A stretch of DNA of 64,000 nt from Mesorhizobium sp. B2-4-3 (GCF_006442815.1 NZ_VFVL01000001.1:372001-436000), one strand, 5' to 3'. Positions 51,425-60,010 are shown, counted from the stretch's first letter. The notes: generated by a model not told the origin, from the sequence alone. Made by a program: numbers and translations.

Positions 51425-52597
51425 ATGCCGCTGCCGATCCTAGCGCTCGCCATTGCATCCTTCTGCATCGGCACCACGGAATTCGTCATCATGGGCCTGC
51501 TGCCGGAGGTGGCTGCCGATCTCGGCGTCTCGATCCCGTCGGCTGGCCTTCTGGTGACCGGCTACGCGCTGGGCGTCGTCTTCGGCGCGCCGATCGTCGC
51601 CATGGCGACCGCGCGCCTGCCGCGCAAGCCTGTGCTTGTCGGTCTCGCCGCCCTCTTTGTCATCGGCAACCTCTTCTGCGCCATCGCGACGAACTACTGG
51701 CTCTTGATGGCGGCGCGCGTCTTCACCGCTTTCGGCCATGGCGCCTTCTTCGGCATCGGCTCCGTCGTCGCGGCGAGCCTCGTGCCGCGCAACAAGCGGG
51801 CGAGCGCGATCGCGCTGATGTTCGCCGGCCTGACGCTCTCCAACATCCTCGGCGTTCCCGCCGGCACGGCGTTGGGCGAAGCCTTCGGCTGGCGCGCCAC
51901 CTTCCTCGCCGTCGTCGGCATCGGCCTCATCTCGGTCGCGGCCATCGCCTGGCTGGTGCCTTCGGACGTCGCGGAGCCCAGCGGCGGCGGCCTGGTAGGC
52001 GAGCTGCGCGTGCTCGGCAAGCTGCAGGTGTGGCTGGCGATGCTGATCGCCTCGCTCGCCTCCGCCAGCCTGTTCGCCGTCTTCACCTACATCAAACCCT
52101 ATCTCACCGACGTCTCCGGCCTGTCGACGGCGACCGTCACCTGGGTGCTGCTCTTGTTCGGCGCCGGCATGACCATCGGCAACATCATCGGCGGCAGGCT
52201 GGCGGACTGGAAGCTGATGCCGACGGTGATCGCCACGTTGCTCGCCATGGCCCTGCTCTTCGTCGTCTTCACCGAGCTCGGCGCCATCGCGAGCGTGGCT
52301 GTCGCCATCGTCTTCCTGTGGGGCATGCTGATCTTCATCGTCGTGCCGCCTTTGCAGATACGCGTCGTCGAAGCGGCCGCCGAAGGGCCGAACCTTGCCG
52401 CCACGCTCAATCAGGGCGCCTTCAATGTCGGCAATGCCGGCGGCGCCTGGATCGGCGGCCTCGCCATCTCCTGGGGCGTCTCCTACGCCAACCTGCCGCT
52501 GGTGGGCGCGGCGCTCGCGCTTCTGGCCGTCGTGGTGGCCGTGCTGTCGCAGGCGCTTGACCGCCGCACGGTCCCGCAGCCACAACCGGCTGAATAA
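51425..52597 (+). CDS. MFS transporter, DHA1/AraJ-like exporter
   Basis: A 390-aa major facilitator with about 12 membrane helices. The N-terminal FCIGTTEFVIMGLLPEVAAD marks the AraJ/YdhP subgroup of drug:H+ antiporters. The loop 2-3 motif is ATARLPRKPVL, and motif C-like GVPAGTALGEAFGWRATF is present. Substrate unknown; sugar or drug efflux is usual for the branch. A repeat array follows directly after its stop. It has its own short upstream region of 112 bp. Confidence 0.87.
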   Translation: MPLPILALAIASFCIGTTEFVIMGLLPEVAADLGVSIPSAGLLVTGYALGVVFGAPIVAMATARLPRKPVLVGLAALFVIGNLFCAIATNYWLLMAARVFTAFGHGAFFGIGSVVAASLVPRNKRASAIALMFAGLTLSNILGVPAGTALGEAFGWRATFLAVVGIGLISVAAIAWLVPSDVAEPSGGGLVGELRVLGKLQVWLAMLIASLASASLFAVFTYIKPYLTDVSGLSTATVTWVLLLFGAGMTIGNIIGGRLADWKLMPTVIATLLAMALLFVVFTELGAIASVAVAIVFLWGMLIFIVVPPLQIRVVEAAAEGPNLAATLNQGAFNVGNAGGAWIGGLAISWGVSYANLPLVGAALALLAVVVAVLSQALDRRTVPQPQPAE

Positions 52598-52598
52598 A

Positions 52599-52666
52599 GC
52601 TCGGCGTCTTCGCCGTAGCAGCTCGGCGTCTTCGCCGTAGCAAGGCTCGGCGTCTTCGCCGTAGCC
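52599..52666 (+). repeat. Three tandem 22-bp repeats after the MFS gene
   Basis: Three copies of GCTCGGCGTCTTCGCCGTAG plus CA (CC in the last) occur at 52599, 52621 and 52645, with a 2-bp AG spacer before the third. Each contains GGCG-TCTT-CGCC, a small hairpin. The first begins 1 bp after the MFS stop codon. There are no spacers of CRISPR size. Confidence 0.9.
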
Positions 52667-52755
52667 ACCCTGCCCCGACAGCACGGCACGGCTGGACCAC
52701 TCGACAGCCCGATCGCAAAATGCATGGGTGAAACCGCTTCACGCGGAGGTATCCC

Positions 52756-53811
52756 ATGCAGAAGACGATCGAACGCATTGCCGGCGACAGCGAAGGCGTC
52801 GTTTACGAATTTCCGGTCCTGCGCTTCGAGGGCAAGGACAAGGCGGCCCCTTCCGCCTATCTGCAGGCCGCTCTCCATGCCGGCGAATTGCCGGGCGTCG
52901 TCGCCATCGACGCGCTGATGCCGATGCTGACCAAGGCGGAGGCAGAGGGCCGCATCAAGGGTTCGATCACCATCGTGCCCTGGGCCAATCCGATCGGCCG
53001 CGCGCAATATCATTTCGGCGAGCACCAGGGCCGCTTCAATCTCGGCACCCGCACCAACTTCAACCGCTCCTTCCCGCTGCTTGCGGCGCCCGACGCCAGG
53101 CTGTTGCCGGATGTCAGCCTCGGCGGCGCCGATCGCCGGCTGAAGAACCGGCTCGTCCAGCTCTCGCTCGGCAACGACATCGTCCTCGACCTCCACTGCG
53201 ACGACGAAGGCCTCGCCTATCTCTACATCCACACCAGCCTGTGGCCGCATATGGCCGACTGCGCGGCCGCCATGGGCGCCGAAGCCGTCCTGCTGTGGAG
53301 CGAGGACAACACCGGCACCTTCGAAGGCGCCTCGATCATGCCCTATCAGAACGTGCCGGCGAGCGTCGCGCGCTTCGACCGCCGCGCCGTGACCACGGTC
53401 GAATATCGCGGCATGCTCGATGTCGATGCCGCCCTCGCCGCGGCCGATGCCGCGGGACTCTACCGCCTGCTGGCGGCGCGCGGCGTCGTCCAGGACTCAT
53501 CCGTGCCGAAATTCGAGAAATTTTCCGGACCGGTCGTACCGCTGGAAAACATCGACATGATGCCTTCGCCCAGGGCCGGCGCGATCCTCTACGACGTCAA
53601 GCCCGGCGATCGCGTCCAGAAAGGCGACAGGCTGGCGACGATCGTGCATGCGCCCGGCGAGGCCGGCGGCCGCACGGAAGTGTTTGCCCCGCAATCAGGC
53701 TTCATCCTGACCCGCCGCGCGCGCCGCATCATCCGCACCGGCGAGGATCTTCTGAAGCTCGCCGGCGACAGCAGGAGCAGCGACGCGCGCTCCGGCACAC
53801 TGGAAGACTGA
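52756..53811 (+). CDS. Succinylglutamate desuccinylase/aspartoacylase family hydrolase
   Basis: A 351-aa zinc carboxypeptidase-like enzyme (M14 superfamily, AstE/ASPA branch). Zinc ligands are visible in ALHAGELPG (His and Glu, about residues 40-46) and DLHCDDEG. The C-terminal region holds a biotinyl-like barrel (DVKPGDRVQKGDRLATIVHA), as in many of these enzymes. It removes an acyl group from an amino-acid-type substrate; the exact one is unknown. GGAGGT precedes the ATG. It converges on the catabolic cluster. Confidence 0.85.
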   Translation: MQKTIERIAGDSEGVVYEFPVLRFEGKDKAAPSAYLQAALHAGELPGVVAIDALMPMLTKAEAEGRIKGSITIVPWANPIGRAQYHFGEHQGRFNLGTRTNFNRSFPLLAAPDARLLPDVSLGGADRRLKNRLVQLSLGNDIVLDLHCDDEGLAYLYIHTSLWPHMADCAAAMGAEAVLLWSEDNTGTFEGASIMPYQNVPASVARFDRRAVTTVEYRGMLDVDAALAAADAAGLYRLLAARGVVQDSSVPKFEKFSGPVVPLENIDMMPSPRAGAILYDVKPGDRVQKGDRLATIVHAPGEAGGRTEVFAPQSGFILTRRARRIIRTGEDLLKLAGDSRSSDARSGTLED

Positions 53812-53847
53812 AGCTCCCCAACGAAGCGTTCGCGCTGACGCCACGGA

Positions 53848-54129
53848 TCAGAGGCCGCGCAGGCTCTCCAGATTGTGCACATGGACATGGTCGCCTGCGG
53901 CGACAGGCGCCGTCAGTCGGCCGATGACTTCGCCATATTTGCGCACCTTGGCGCCGGCCGGCAGATCGCGCAGCGCCAGCTTGTGGCCGGCCTCGAGCGC
54001 TACGCCGGCCGTAAGCACGAGCCCTTCGCGCGCCCCGCGCGTCGCAACGCTCGCCCCTGCCTCGACCGGCCCGACCAGCACCGCGACGTCGTCGTCGGCA
54101 TGCAGCACGATAGCGCCCGACTGGGTCAT
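53848..54129 (-). CDS. UxaA/SuyA-type small subunit (SAF domain)
   Basis: A 93-aa SAF-domain protein that matches the N-terminal part of altronate dehydratase and the small subunit of sulfolactate sulfo-lyase (SuyA). Conserved features are AIVLHADDDVAVLVGPVEAG, AGHKLALRDLPAGAKVRKYG and the end HVHVHNLESLRGL, with the active-site-region His residues. The matching large subunit is encoded 4.6 kb upstream at the other end of the same strand unit, which is unusual. It overlaps the dehydrogenase gene by 4 bp and is last in the unit. Confidence 0.8.
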   Translation of the reverse strand: MTQSGAIVLHADDDVAVLVGPVEAGASVATRGAREGLVLTAGVALEAGHKLALRDLPAGAKVRKYGEVIGRLTAPVAAGDHVHVHNLESLRGL

Positions 54130-55025
54130 GCGCTTGCCAGCCGCAGCTGGACGCCGGCCGCGTCTTCCCTGAGCTTCAGCACCGCTCCGACATCCTTGCC
54201 GGCCATGCCGGCATCCATCGTCTCGGCAAGCACCGCGAGCGTGGCGGCGCCGACCGGCGCGTCCAGGCCGAGCGCCTCGTTCATCGCCAGCGCCAAGCGG
54301 CAGTCCTTGTGAGCGAGCTTGACCATGAAGCCGGGCTCGAAGTCGCCCTTGAGCGCGCGATTGTGCATGGCGACCGCGAGTTGCTGATTCCAGGCCATCG
54401 TCGTCTTGAGCACACTGATCATCGTGTCGAGCGTCAGCCCTGCCTTGGCGCCGGCGACCAGCGCCTCCGAGCTCGCGGTGATCAATACGCTCGCCAGGAG
54501 ATTGTTGGTGAGCTTCATGGCCTGCCCCATGCCGAGCGCGCCGCAATGGATGAGGTCCGCGCCCATCGCCGACAGGATGGGACGAGCGCGTTCCAGCACC
54601 GCCGCATCGCCGCCGATCATCAATGTCGACGTGCCGGCAATGGCATGCTCGACGGTCTTGCCCACCGGGCTGTCGATCATATCGACGCCGCGCTGGGCAA
54701 GCCACGCACCGATCTTTTGCGTGGTCTGCGGGTCGATGGTGCTCATGTCGATATAGAGGTTGCCGGATTTCAGCCCATGACCGATGCCGTCCTCACCGAG
54801 CACGGCCGCCTCGACGTCGGGCGCGTCCGGCAGCATGGTGATGACGACCTCCGATCGCTCCGCCACCTCGCGCGGCGAAGCCGCCGCGTGGGCCCCAGCG
54901 CCCATGAGCTTCGCCACCGACGCGGGATTGAGATCGAAGACGGTGAGGCCAAATCCCGCCTTGAGCACGTTGCGGGCCATCGGAGCGCCCATCGTTCCAA
55001 GCCCGACAAAACCTACTTCGGTCAT
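54126..55025 (-). CDS. Beta-hydroxyacid dehydrogenase, YihU/sulfolactaldehyde reductase-like
   Basis: A 299-aa NAD(P)-dependent enzyme of the 3-hydroxyisobutyrate dehydrogenase superfamily. The cofactor site is VGFVGLGTMGAPMARNVL. In place of the DAPVSGG substrate motif of typical family members it has DSPVGKTVEHAIAGT, close to the DVPVGRTSANAITGT motif I recall from E. coli YihU, the sulfolactaldehyde reductase. The catalytic Lys is in MGQAMKLTNNLL. Later similarity continues in FMVKLAHKDCRLAL. This suggests a three-carbon substrate with a strong anionic group. It may convert a hydroxyacid to its semialdehyde or back. It is coupled to the SAF subunit gene. Confidence 0.8.
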   Translation of the reverse strand: MTEVGFVGLGTMGAPMARNVLKAGFGLTVFDLNPASVAKLMGAGAHAAASPREVAERSEVVITMLPDAPDVEAAVLGEDGIGHGLKSGNLYIDMSTIDPQTTQKIGAWLAQRGVDMIDSPVGKTVEHAIAGTSTLMIGGDAAVLERARPILSAMGADLIHCGALGMGQAMKLTNNLLASVLITASSEALVAGAKAGLTLDTMISVLKTTMAWNQQLAVAMHNRALKGDFEPGFMVKLAHKDCRLALAMNEALGLDAPVGAATLAVLAETMDAGMAGKDVGAVLKLREDAAGVQLRLASA

Positions 55026-55053
55026 CAATGCTTCCTTTCACGGAGTTTCCAGA

Positions 55054-55152
55054 GCATGATCCCGAAAAGTGGGAACCGGTTTTCGGAAAAGATCATGCTC
55101 CAACAAGGAGTTAGATCAGGATGACCTTTCAACGAAACGTCATTCTGATCTA
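55054..55152. repeat. Two adjacent palindromic repeat units
   Basis: Unit 1, 55054-55098: GCATGATC/GATCATGC with inner CCGAAAA/TTTTCGG. Unit 2, 55112-55152: TAGATCAGGATGAC/GTCATTCTGATCTA with one mismatch. Unit 1 is a common rhizobial intergenic element. They separate the dehydrogenase gene from the binding protein gene and may influence expression of the downstream half of the operon. Confidence 0.8.
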
Positions 55153-55163
55153 GCGAACGCGCC

Positions 55164-56396
55164 TCAGGCAGGCGCTTTCCACTGGTCGAGCTGCCAGGCC
55201 GGCAGGCCGCGCAGGTCCTTGGCGCCCTTGTCGGTGAAGCCGCTTTCGTCCGGTACCTTGCCTGTCGCCTCATAGGCCTTCTGCAGCAGCGGAGCCGCCT
55301 TGCCGAAGGCCGCCTTGACCTGATCCCAGCTCAGCGCCTCGGGGATCATCTTGCCGGCGACCATGAACTGCGAAATCTGGCTGACCGCGGCCGCATCGCC
55401 TTCCGTCGGCCAGATCCAGCCGCGCTGGAAAAGCACCTCGTCGCCGATGACCTTGGCGCCAAGCGCTGGATCGAGCCCCCAATATTTGTTGACCGATTGC
55501 GAAATGTCCTTGGGATCGACTTTCTGCAATTCCGCCAGCGCCCGCTGCGCGGCCACCAGGAAGGCCTGGCCGATCGGCGCGTCGTCGCCGACGATGCGGT
55601 CGCTGCAGATCCAGAAGGAGCGGTGGAGATAGTAGCCGTCGGGATAGAACTTCGACTTCTTGACACCCGGCAGCAGGTGCCCTTCGCCCTCGCCCGCCGG
55701 CCCGCTATAGCCGGCCTCGGTGTAGCCGAAGGAATTCATGATACCCGTCAGCCCGGTCTCGGCATTGGCCTTGAGGAAGGCCGGATAGATCACGACCGAC
55801 GCGTCCATGCCTTCCGGCAGGGATGCGGCCACCGCCTGGGTCGGCGTGTTGACGATGTTGATGTTGAAGGCGCGCGGATCGGCGTCGCCCAATTCCTGCA
55901 GCAGCATCTGCGAGAGCGCGTTGTAGGGGTCGCCGCCGACCAGCGCGCCGACCGTCTTGCCCTTCAGGTCCTCGATGTTCCTGATCGGCGAGCCCTTGCG
56001 GGTCGCAAGCACCATGCGCATGTGGCCTTCGCCCACGGTCAGGATGTTGATCGGCTGCGCCTGCGACAGCAGGCGAACGATCGGCGTGTTGCCCCACATG
56101 CCGATGTCGAGATCGCCCGAGACGAAGGCCTCGACCATGGGCAGGGCCGAAGGATAGTCGCGCCAGTCGACCGCGAGATCATAGCCGAATTCGGCCGCCG
56201 CCTTCTCCAGCATCTTCTCGTTGATCATGCGCTGTGTCAGCGGCGAATTGCCGGCGGCGTAAGGCTGGCGGCCGATCGAGATTTTCGCCGTCTTGCGGTC
56301 CTGCGCCCGCACGATCGCGGGCATGGCCAGGGCGCCCGCGGCGGCGCCCGCAAGGAACATGCGGCGGGTGAAGATGCTCTGCGTAAATCTTGTCAT
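55164..56396 (-). CDS. Sulfonate/nitrate-type ABC transporter substrate-binding protein
   Basis: A 410-aa protein with a twin-arginine signal (FTRRMFLAGAAAGALAMPAI, R11-R12), cleaved near VRAQD. The mature protein resembles the NMT1/SsuA/TauA family: ISIGRQPYAAGNSPLTQR, FVSGDLDIGMWGNTPIV and IEDLKGKTVGALVGGDPYN. It is somewhat longer than SsuA. Export through Tat suggests folding before transport. It lies 22 bp upstream of nothing on its own strand except the repeat; the ATPase gene precedes it by 22 bp in the same unit. Confidence 0.87.
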   Translation of the reverse strand: MTRFTQSIFTRRMFLAGAAAGALAMPAIVRAQDRKTAKISIGRQPYAAGNSPLTQRMINEKMLEKAAAEFGYDLAVDWRDYPSALPMVEAFVSGDLDIGMWGNTPIVRLLSQAQPINILTVGEGHMRMVLATRKGSPIRNIEDLKGKTVGALVGGDPYNALSQMLLQELGDADPRAFNINIVNTPTQAVAASLPEGMDASVVIYPAFLKANAETGLTGIMNSFGYTEAGYSGPAGEGEGHLLPGVKKSKFYPDGYYLHRSFWICSDRIVGDDAPIGQAFLVAAQRALAELQKVDPKDISQSVNKYWGLDPALGAKVIGDEVLFQRGWIWPTEGDAAAVSQISQFMVAGKMIPEALSWDQVKAAFGKAAPLLQKAYEATGKVPDESGFTDKGAKDLRGLPAWQLDQWKAPA

Positions 56397-56418
56397 GACA
56401 TTCCTCCGTCCTGTCGTG

Positions 56419-57219
56419 TCAGTTCATCGTTGCGCGGTATGCTTCTTCGCGGATCAGCTCCCAGATCGACTGGCAGAGCCTGGCGAAATCGCCGGAGCGG
56501 CGGGTCGCGTCGCCGCGCGGCCTCGGCAGGTCGATGTCGATGATCTGCTTCAGCCGGCCGGGATGGCTGCTCAACACCGCCACCCGATCGGCCAGGAACA
56601 CGGCCTCGTCGATGGCGTGGGTGATGAAGACGACCGTGCGCCGTTCCGTCGCCGGGCGGTCCTGTCCCCAGATCCGCAGCAATTCGTCTTGCAGGATGAC
56701 GCGGGTCTGCGCGTCGAGCGCCGCCAGCGGCTCGTCCATCAAGAGGATCTCGGGTTCGCTCGCCATCAGCCGCGCCAGCGCCACACGCTGGCGCATGCCG
56801 CCCGAAAGCTGGTGCGGATATTTCTCATGCGAACCCTTGAGCCCGACCATCTCGATTGTGCGCTCGACGCGCTCGGTTCGCTCGGCCGGCGAGAGCCCCT
56901 GCCCGGCCGGCCCGTAGACCAGTCCGAACTCGACATTGCCGCGCACCGTGCGCCAGGGAAACAGCGCGTAGTCCTGGAACATCACGCCGCGCTCGGCGCC
57001 AGGCCCTTCGATCGGCTTGCCATTGAGCGTCATGGTGCCGGACGTCAGGGGCTCAAGACCGGCGAGCATGTTGAGCACCGTCGTCTTGCCGCAACCCGAG
57101 GGTCCGACAATGGCGAGGAACTCGCCGTCCCTGATGTCCAGCGACAGCTTCTCGACGGCGACGACCGAGCCGCCAAAGGACTTGCTGACGCAATCGAGCC
57201 GGATCTTCGGCGCGCTCAT
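56419..57219 (-). CDS. Sulfonate/nitrate-type ABC transporter ATP-binding protein
   Basis: A 266-aa SsuB/TauB-type ATPase. Walker A is GPSGCGKTT (about residue 42), signature LSGGMRQR, Walker B ILLMDEPLAALD, and switch His in VFITHAIDEAV. It starts MSAPKIRLDCVSKSFGG and overlaps the preceding permease gene by 4 bp. It serves the two permeases encoded just upstream. Confidence 0.92.
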   Translation of the reverse strand: MSAPKIRLDCVSKSFGGSVVAVEKLSLDIRDGEFLAIVGPSGCGKTTVLNMLAGLEPLTSGTMTLNGKPIEGPGAERGVMFQDYALFPWRTVRGNVEFGLVYGPAGQGLSPAERTERVERTIEMVGLKGSHEKYPHQLSGGMRQRVALARLMASEPEILLMDEPLAALDAQTRVILQDELLRIWGQDRPATERRTVVFITHAIDEAVFLADRVAVLSSHPGRLKQIIDIDLPRPRGDATRRSGDFARLCQSIWELIREEAYRATMN

Positions 57220-57968
57220 ATACGGCTCCACGGTACGGTGATGGCGAGCGCCCAGCGCAGGGCGCGGTCGAGGGCGAAGGCGACGATGCCGACCGCGATC
57301 ATGCAGACGACCATGCCGTTCAGATCGATCGAGTAGGCGTAGAAGACGAACATCATCTGGCCGATGCCGCCGCTGCTGCCGGACTTGGCGCCGACCGCAA
57401 GCTCGGCGGCGATGATCGCCGTCCAGGCGATGCCGAGGCCAATGCGCATGCCGACGAGGATCGACGGCAAGGCCGCTGGCAGCAGCACCACGCGCATGCG
57501 GGTGAGCGGCGTGAGCCCCATGGTCAGCGCAGCGCGCATCAAGCTGGGCTCGATGCGCTTCACGCCCGAGATGGTGTTGATCAGGATCGGGAAGAAGGCG
57601 GCATAGGCGACGATGGCGATGGCGGCGCCCGAACCCGACCCTAGCCAGAGGATGACCAGCGGCAGGATGGCGAGCGCGGCGATCGGGCGGAACGTCTCCA
57701 CCAGCGGATCGAGATTGCGTTCGACCGTCGGCATGCTGCCCATGGCTATGCCGAGGGGAATTGCCACGCACGCCGCGATGGCAAAGCCCGCGAAGACACG
57801 CCCGAGGCTGGTGGCAAGGCCGGCGAGCAGGTCGCCGTCCCGCAGCATGGCGATCGCGGCTTCGGCGACGGTGGTGGGGCGCGGCGCCTGGGCCGAGCCC
57901 GAGGCGAGAAGCTGCCAGCCGGCAAGCAGCAAAAGAGGAACGGCGAGGCGAAGCGCCATGTGTTTCAT
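57216..57968 (-). CDS. ABC transporter permease, SsuC/TauC family (second)
   Basis: A 250-aa permease with a signal-anchor-like first helix (LRLAVPLLLLAGWQLLASGS) and about five further segments. The EAA loop AALTMGLTPLTRMRVVLLPA is present. It differs clearly from the other permease of the cluster. It overlaps both neighbours by 4 bp. Two distinct permeases with one ATPase suggest a heterodimeric channel, unlike the homodimeric SsuC and TauC. Confidence 0.9.
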   Translation of the reverse strand: MKHMALRLAVPLLLLAGWQLLASGSAQAPRPTTVAEAAIAMLRDGDLLAGLATSLGRVFAGFAIAACVAIPLGIAMGSMPTVERNLDPLVETFRPIAALAILPLVILWLGSGSGAAIAIVAYAAFFPILINTISGVKRIEPSLMRAALTMGLTPLTRMRVVLLPAALPSILVGMRIGLGIAWTAIIAAELAVGAKSGSSGGIGQMMFVFYAYSIDLNGMVVCMIAVGIVAFALDRALRWALAITVPWSRI

Positions 57969-58726
57969 CGCGCCGCTCCCGTCTGCGCCCACGGGGTCAG
58001 AACCTTCGAAAGCTGGCGCAGGCCCTTGTCGGTCAGGAAGCCGAGCACGCCGATGGTGACGATGAAGGCCATCACCGTCGGTGTCGACAACATGCTGCGA
58101 TAGTATTCGATCGCGTAGCCCAGCCCGTTCGGCGCGCCGACCAGCTCGGCGGCGACTACGGCGGTCCAAGATGCCGCCACCGCAAGCCGCGCCGAGACCA
58201 GGATCGCCGGCAGCGCCGCCGGCACGATGACGCGCCGCATGATCGACGGCCCAGAGAGGCCCATCGTGCGTGCCGCGGCGATGAGGCGCTTGTCGACCGC
58301 GGCGGCGCCCGCGGCGGTGCCGACCAGCAGCGGGAAGAACGCCGTATAGAACATGATGAACAGCGGCAGGCGATGGCCGATCCCGAACAGATAGAGCGCG
58401 AGCGGTATCCATGCGATGCCGGCGATCGGCCGCAGCATCTCGACCGGCAGTTCGAGCAGATCGTTCCACAAGCGGCTGCGGCCCATCAGCAGGCCGAGCG
58501 GCACGGCAATCGCGGCAGCGGCGAGCAGGCTGGCTAAAAGCCTTACCAGGCTGATCAGCGCATTGCCGAACAGCTCACCGTTGAGCCCGGTGTCGCGAAG
58601 TGCTGCGGCGACCGCCAGCGGCGACGGCAGCAGCAGTTTCGACGGCACGAGCAGCGATCCGACATACCAGGCAAGCACGAACAGCGCCATCGTGCGCAGA
58701 TAAACGAGCACTCCCCCAAGTCGCAT
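57965..58726 (-). CDS. ABC transporter permease, SsuC/TauC family (first)
   Basis: A 253-aa permease with about six hydrophobic segments, the first at LRTMALFVLAWYVGSLLVPS. The EAA loop is AARTMGLSGPSIMRRVIVPA. The ATG at 58726 gives the normal family length; the frame upstream is open only to the end of the previous gene. It follows the UxaA-type gene by 38 bp in the same unit and overlaps the second permease. Confidence 0.88.
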   Translation of the reverse strand: MRLGGVLVYLRTMALFVLAWYVGSLLVPSKLLLPSPLAVAAALRDTGLNGELFGNALISLVRLLASLLAAAAIAVPLGLLMGRSRLWNDLLELPVEMLRPIAGIAWIPLALYLFGIGHRLPLFIMFYTAFFPLLVGTAAGAAAVDKRLIAAARTMGLSGPSIMRRVIVPAALPAILVSARLAVAASWTAVVAAELVGAPNGLGYAIEYYRSMLSTPTVMAFIVTIGVLGFLTDKGLRQLSKVLTPWAQTGAAR

Positions 58727-58764
58727 GGAGCCGGCCGTCCTCGCGCCCGTTGAGGAGACCGCGC

Positions 58765-59961
58765 TCAAAGCGAACCTCGTATCCGGGTCGGAACTTCCAG
58801 CCCCTCCCCCAATATTTCGCCGAAGGTGAGCGTGCCGCCGGCGACCTCGAAGATCGTCGCAAGCAGCCGGCGCGCGGCCTCTTCTATCGTCTCGGCTCCT
58901 TCCGCGACCGGGCTGGCGTCGAAATCGATCTGCTCGGGCAGCCGGCGCGCGGTCTCGCGTCGAGCCGTGATCTTGATCGTCGGCGCGAGCGCGCTCGCCG
59001 TGCTGTTGCCGGGCCCGGTGGTGAACAGCATGAGCTGAGCGCCGGCCGCGGTGAAGCCGGTCATCGATTCCGGCGAGAAGGATGGGCCGTCCATCAGGTA
59101 AAACCCGGTGGCGGGTGGTGGCTCGGCGACGGAGAGCACCCCGCCGATCGGGCAGTTGCCTGTCTTCGCCACGGCCCCGAGCGACTTCTCCTCGATCGTG
59201 CTCAGCCCGCCACGAATATTTTCCTCGCCGGGATTGTTGCCCGTGAGGCTGCGGCCCGACGCGCTGGCAAGGCTCTCCCTGCGCTCCACCGCCTGCAGGA
59301 TTCTTTGCGCGATCGACGGATCGCGGGCGCGGCCGGCCAGGATATGCTCGGCGCCCAGCCACTCGACGGTCTCGCCGGCGATGACGGTCGCGCCACGCGA
59401 CACGAGAAAGTCCACAGCGGCGCCGACCACCGGGTTGCTGATCAGCCCCGACGTCGCATCGGAATGACCGCATTCGACCCCGACGATCAGCTTTGTTCCC
59501 GGCAAGGTTTCGCGGCGGGCGCGAGAGGCTTCGCGCAGCAGCGCGACGCCTCGCCTGAGACCCTGCTCCAGGACCGAAAGCATGTCTTCCTCCTGTTCGG
59601 CGAAGGAGACGCTGGCGACCGGTTTGCCACCGGCAGAGATGCGGGCAGAAACCATCGCGGTCGTCGCGGCGTCGACCCCGACAACCAGCACCGCGCCCGC
59701 ATTGGGATTGCGGCCAAGGCCGACGAGTTGATCAACGTGCAATCCGAGATCGGGTTCGACATGGCCCCTGCCGCTGCTCGTCGCCGCCAGCAGCGCGCCT
59801 TCTAGGCTGGCCGCGATCCGCTCGCTCACCCGCAGCGCAAGCCCATTGATGCATAGAATGAGCAGGTGATTGCGGATTCCGGCGCTTCCGTCGGCCCGCC
59901 TGAAGCCGCAGAAGGACGGCAGTTCGTCGATTTCCTCTTTTCCGGAGGCAAGTGGAGGCAT
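58765..59961 (-). CDS. UxaA/SuyB-type large subunit (dehydratase or sulfo-lyase)
   Basis: A 398-aa protein of the altronate/galactarate dehydratase and sulfolactate sulfo-lyase family. The start FRRADGSAGIRNHLLILCIN and C-terminal half match well: VECGHSDATSGLISNPVVG, GETVEWLGAEHIL, GGLSTIEEKSLGAVAKTGNC, FTTGPGNSTASALAPTIKIT. The family's first-half motifs around HGCGQ and GCE are replaced (TSSGRGHVEPD, VVGVDAATT), so metal or substrate binding must differ. The reaction would be loss of water or sulfite from a hydroxyacid. It heads the minus-strand unit, divergent from the gntR-type gene, and the operators lie in between. Confidence 0.8.
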   Translation of the reverse strand: MPPLASGKEEIDELPSFCGFRRADGSAGIRNHLLILCINGLALRVSERIAASLEGALLAATSSGRGHVEPDLGLHVDQLVGLGRNPNAGAVLVVGVDAATTAMVSARISAGGKPVASVSFAEQEEDMLSVLEQGLRRGVALLREASRARRETLPGTKLIVGVECGHSDATSGLISNPVVGAAVDFLVSRGATVIAGETVEWLGAEHILAGRARDPSIAQRILQAVERRESLASASGRSLTGNNPGEENIRGGLSTIEEKSLGAVAKTGNCPIGGVLSVAEPPPATGFYLMDGPSFSPESMTGFTAAGAQLMLFTTGPGNSTASALAPTIKITARRETARRLPEQIDFDASPVAEGAETIEEAARRLLATIFEVAGGTLTFGEILGEGLEVPTRIRGSL

Positions 59962-60010
59962 CTGGCGTTTCCGAACTGTCGCTGCAGGGCGATCTCTTGG
60001 TAAATCTCAT

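Noticed and set aside
52599..52666. Tandem repeats considered as a small CRISPR array
   Set aside because: Units are 22 bp with 0 or 2 bp between them, no spacers, and no cas genes in the window.
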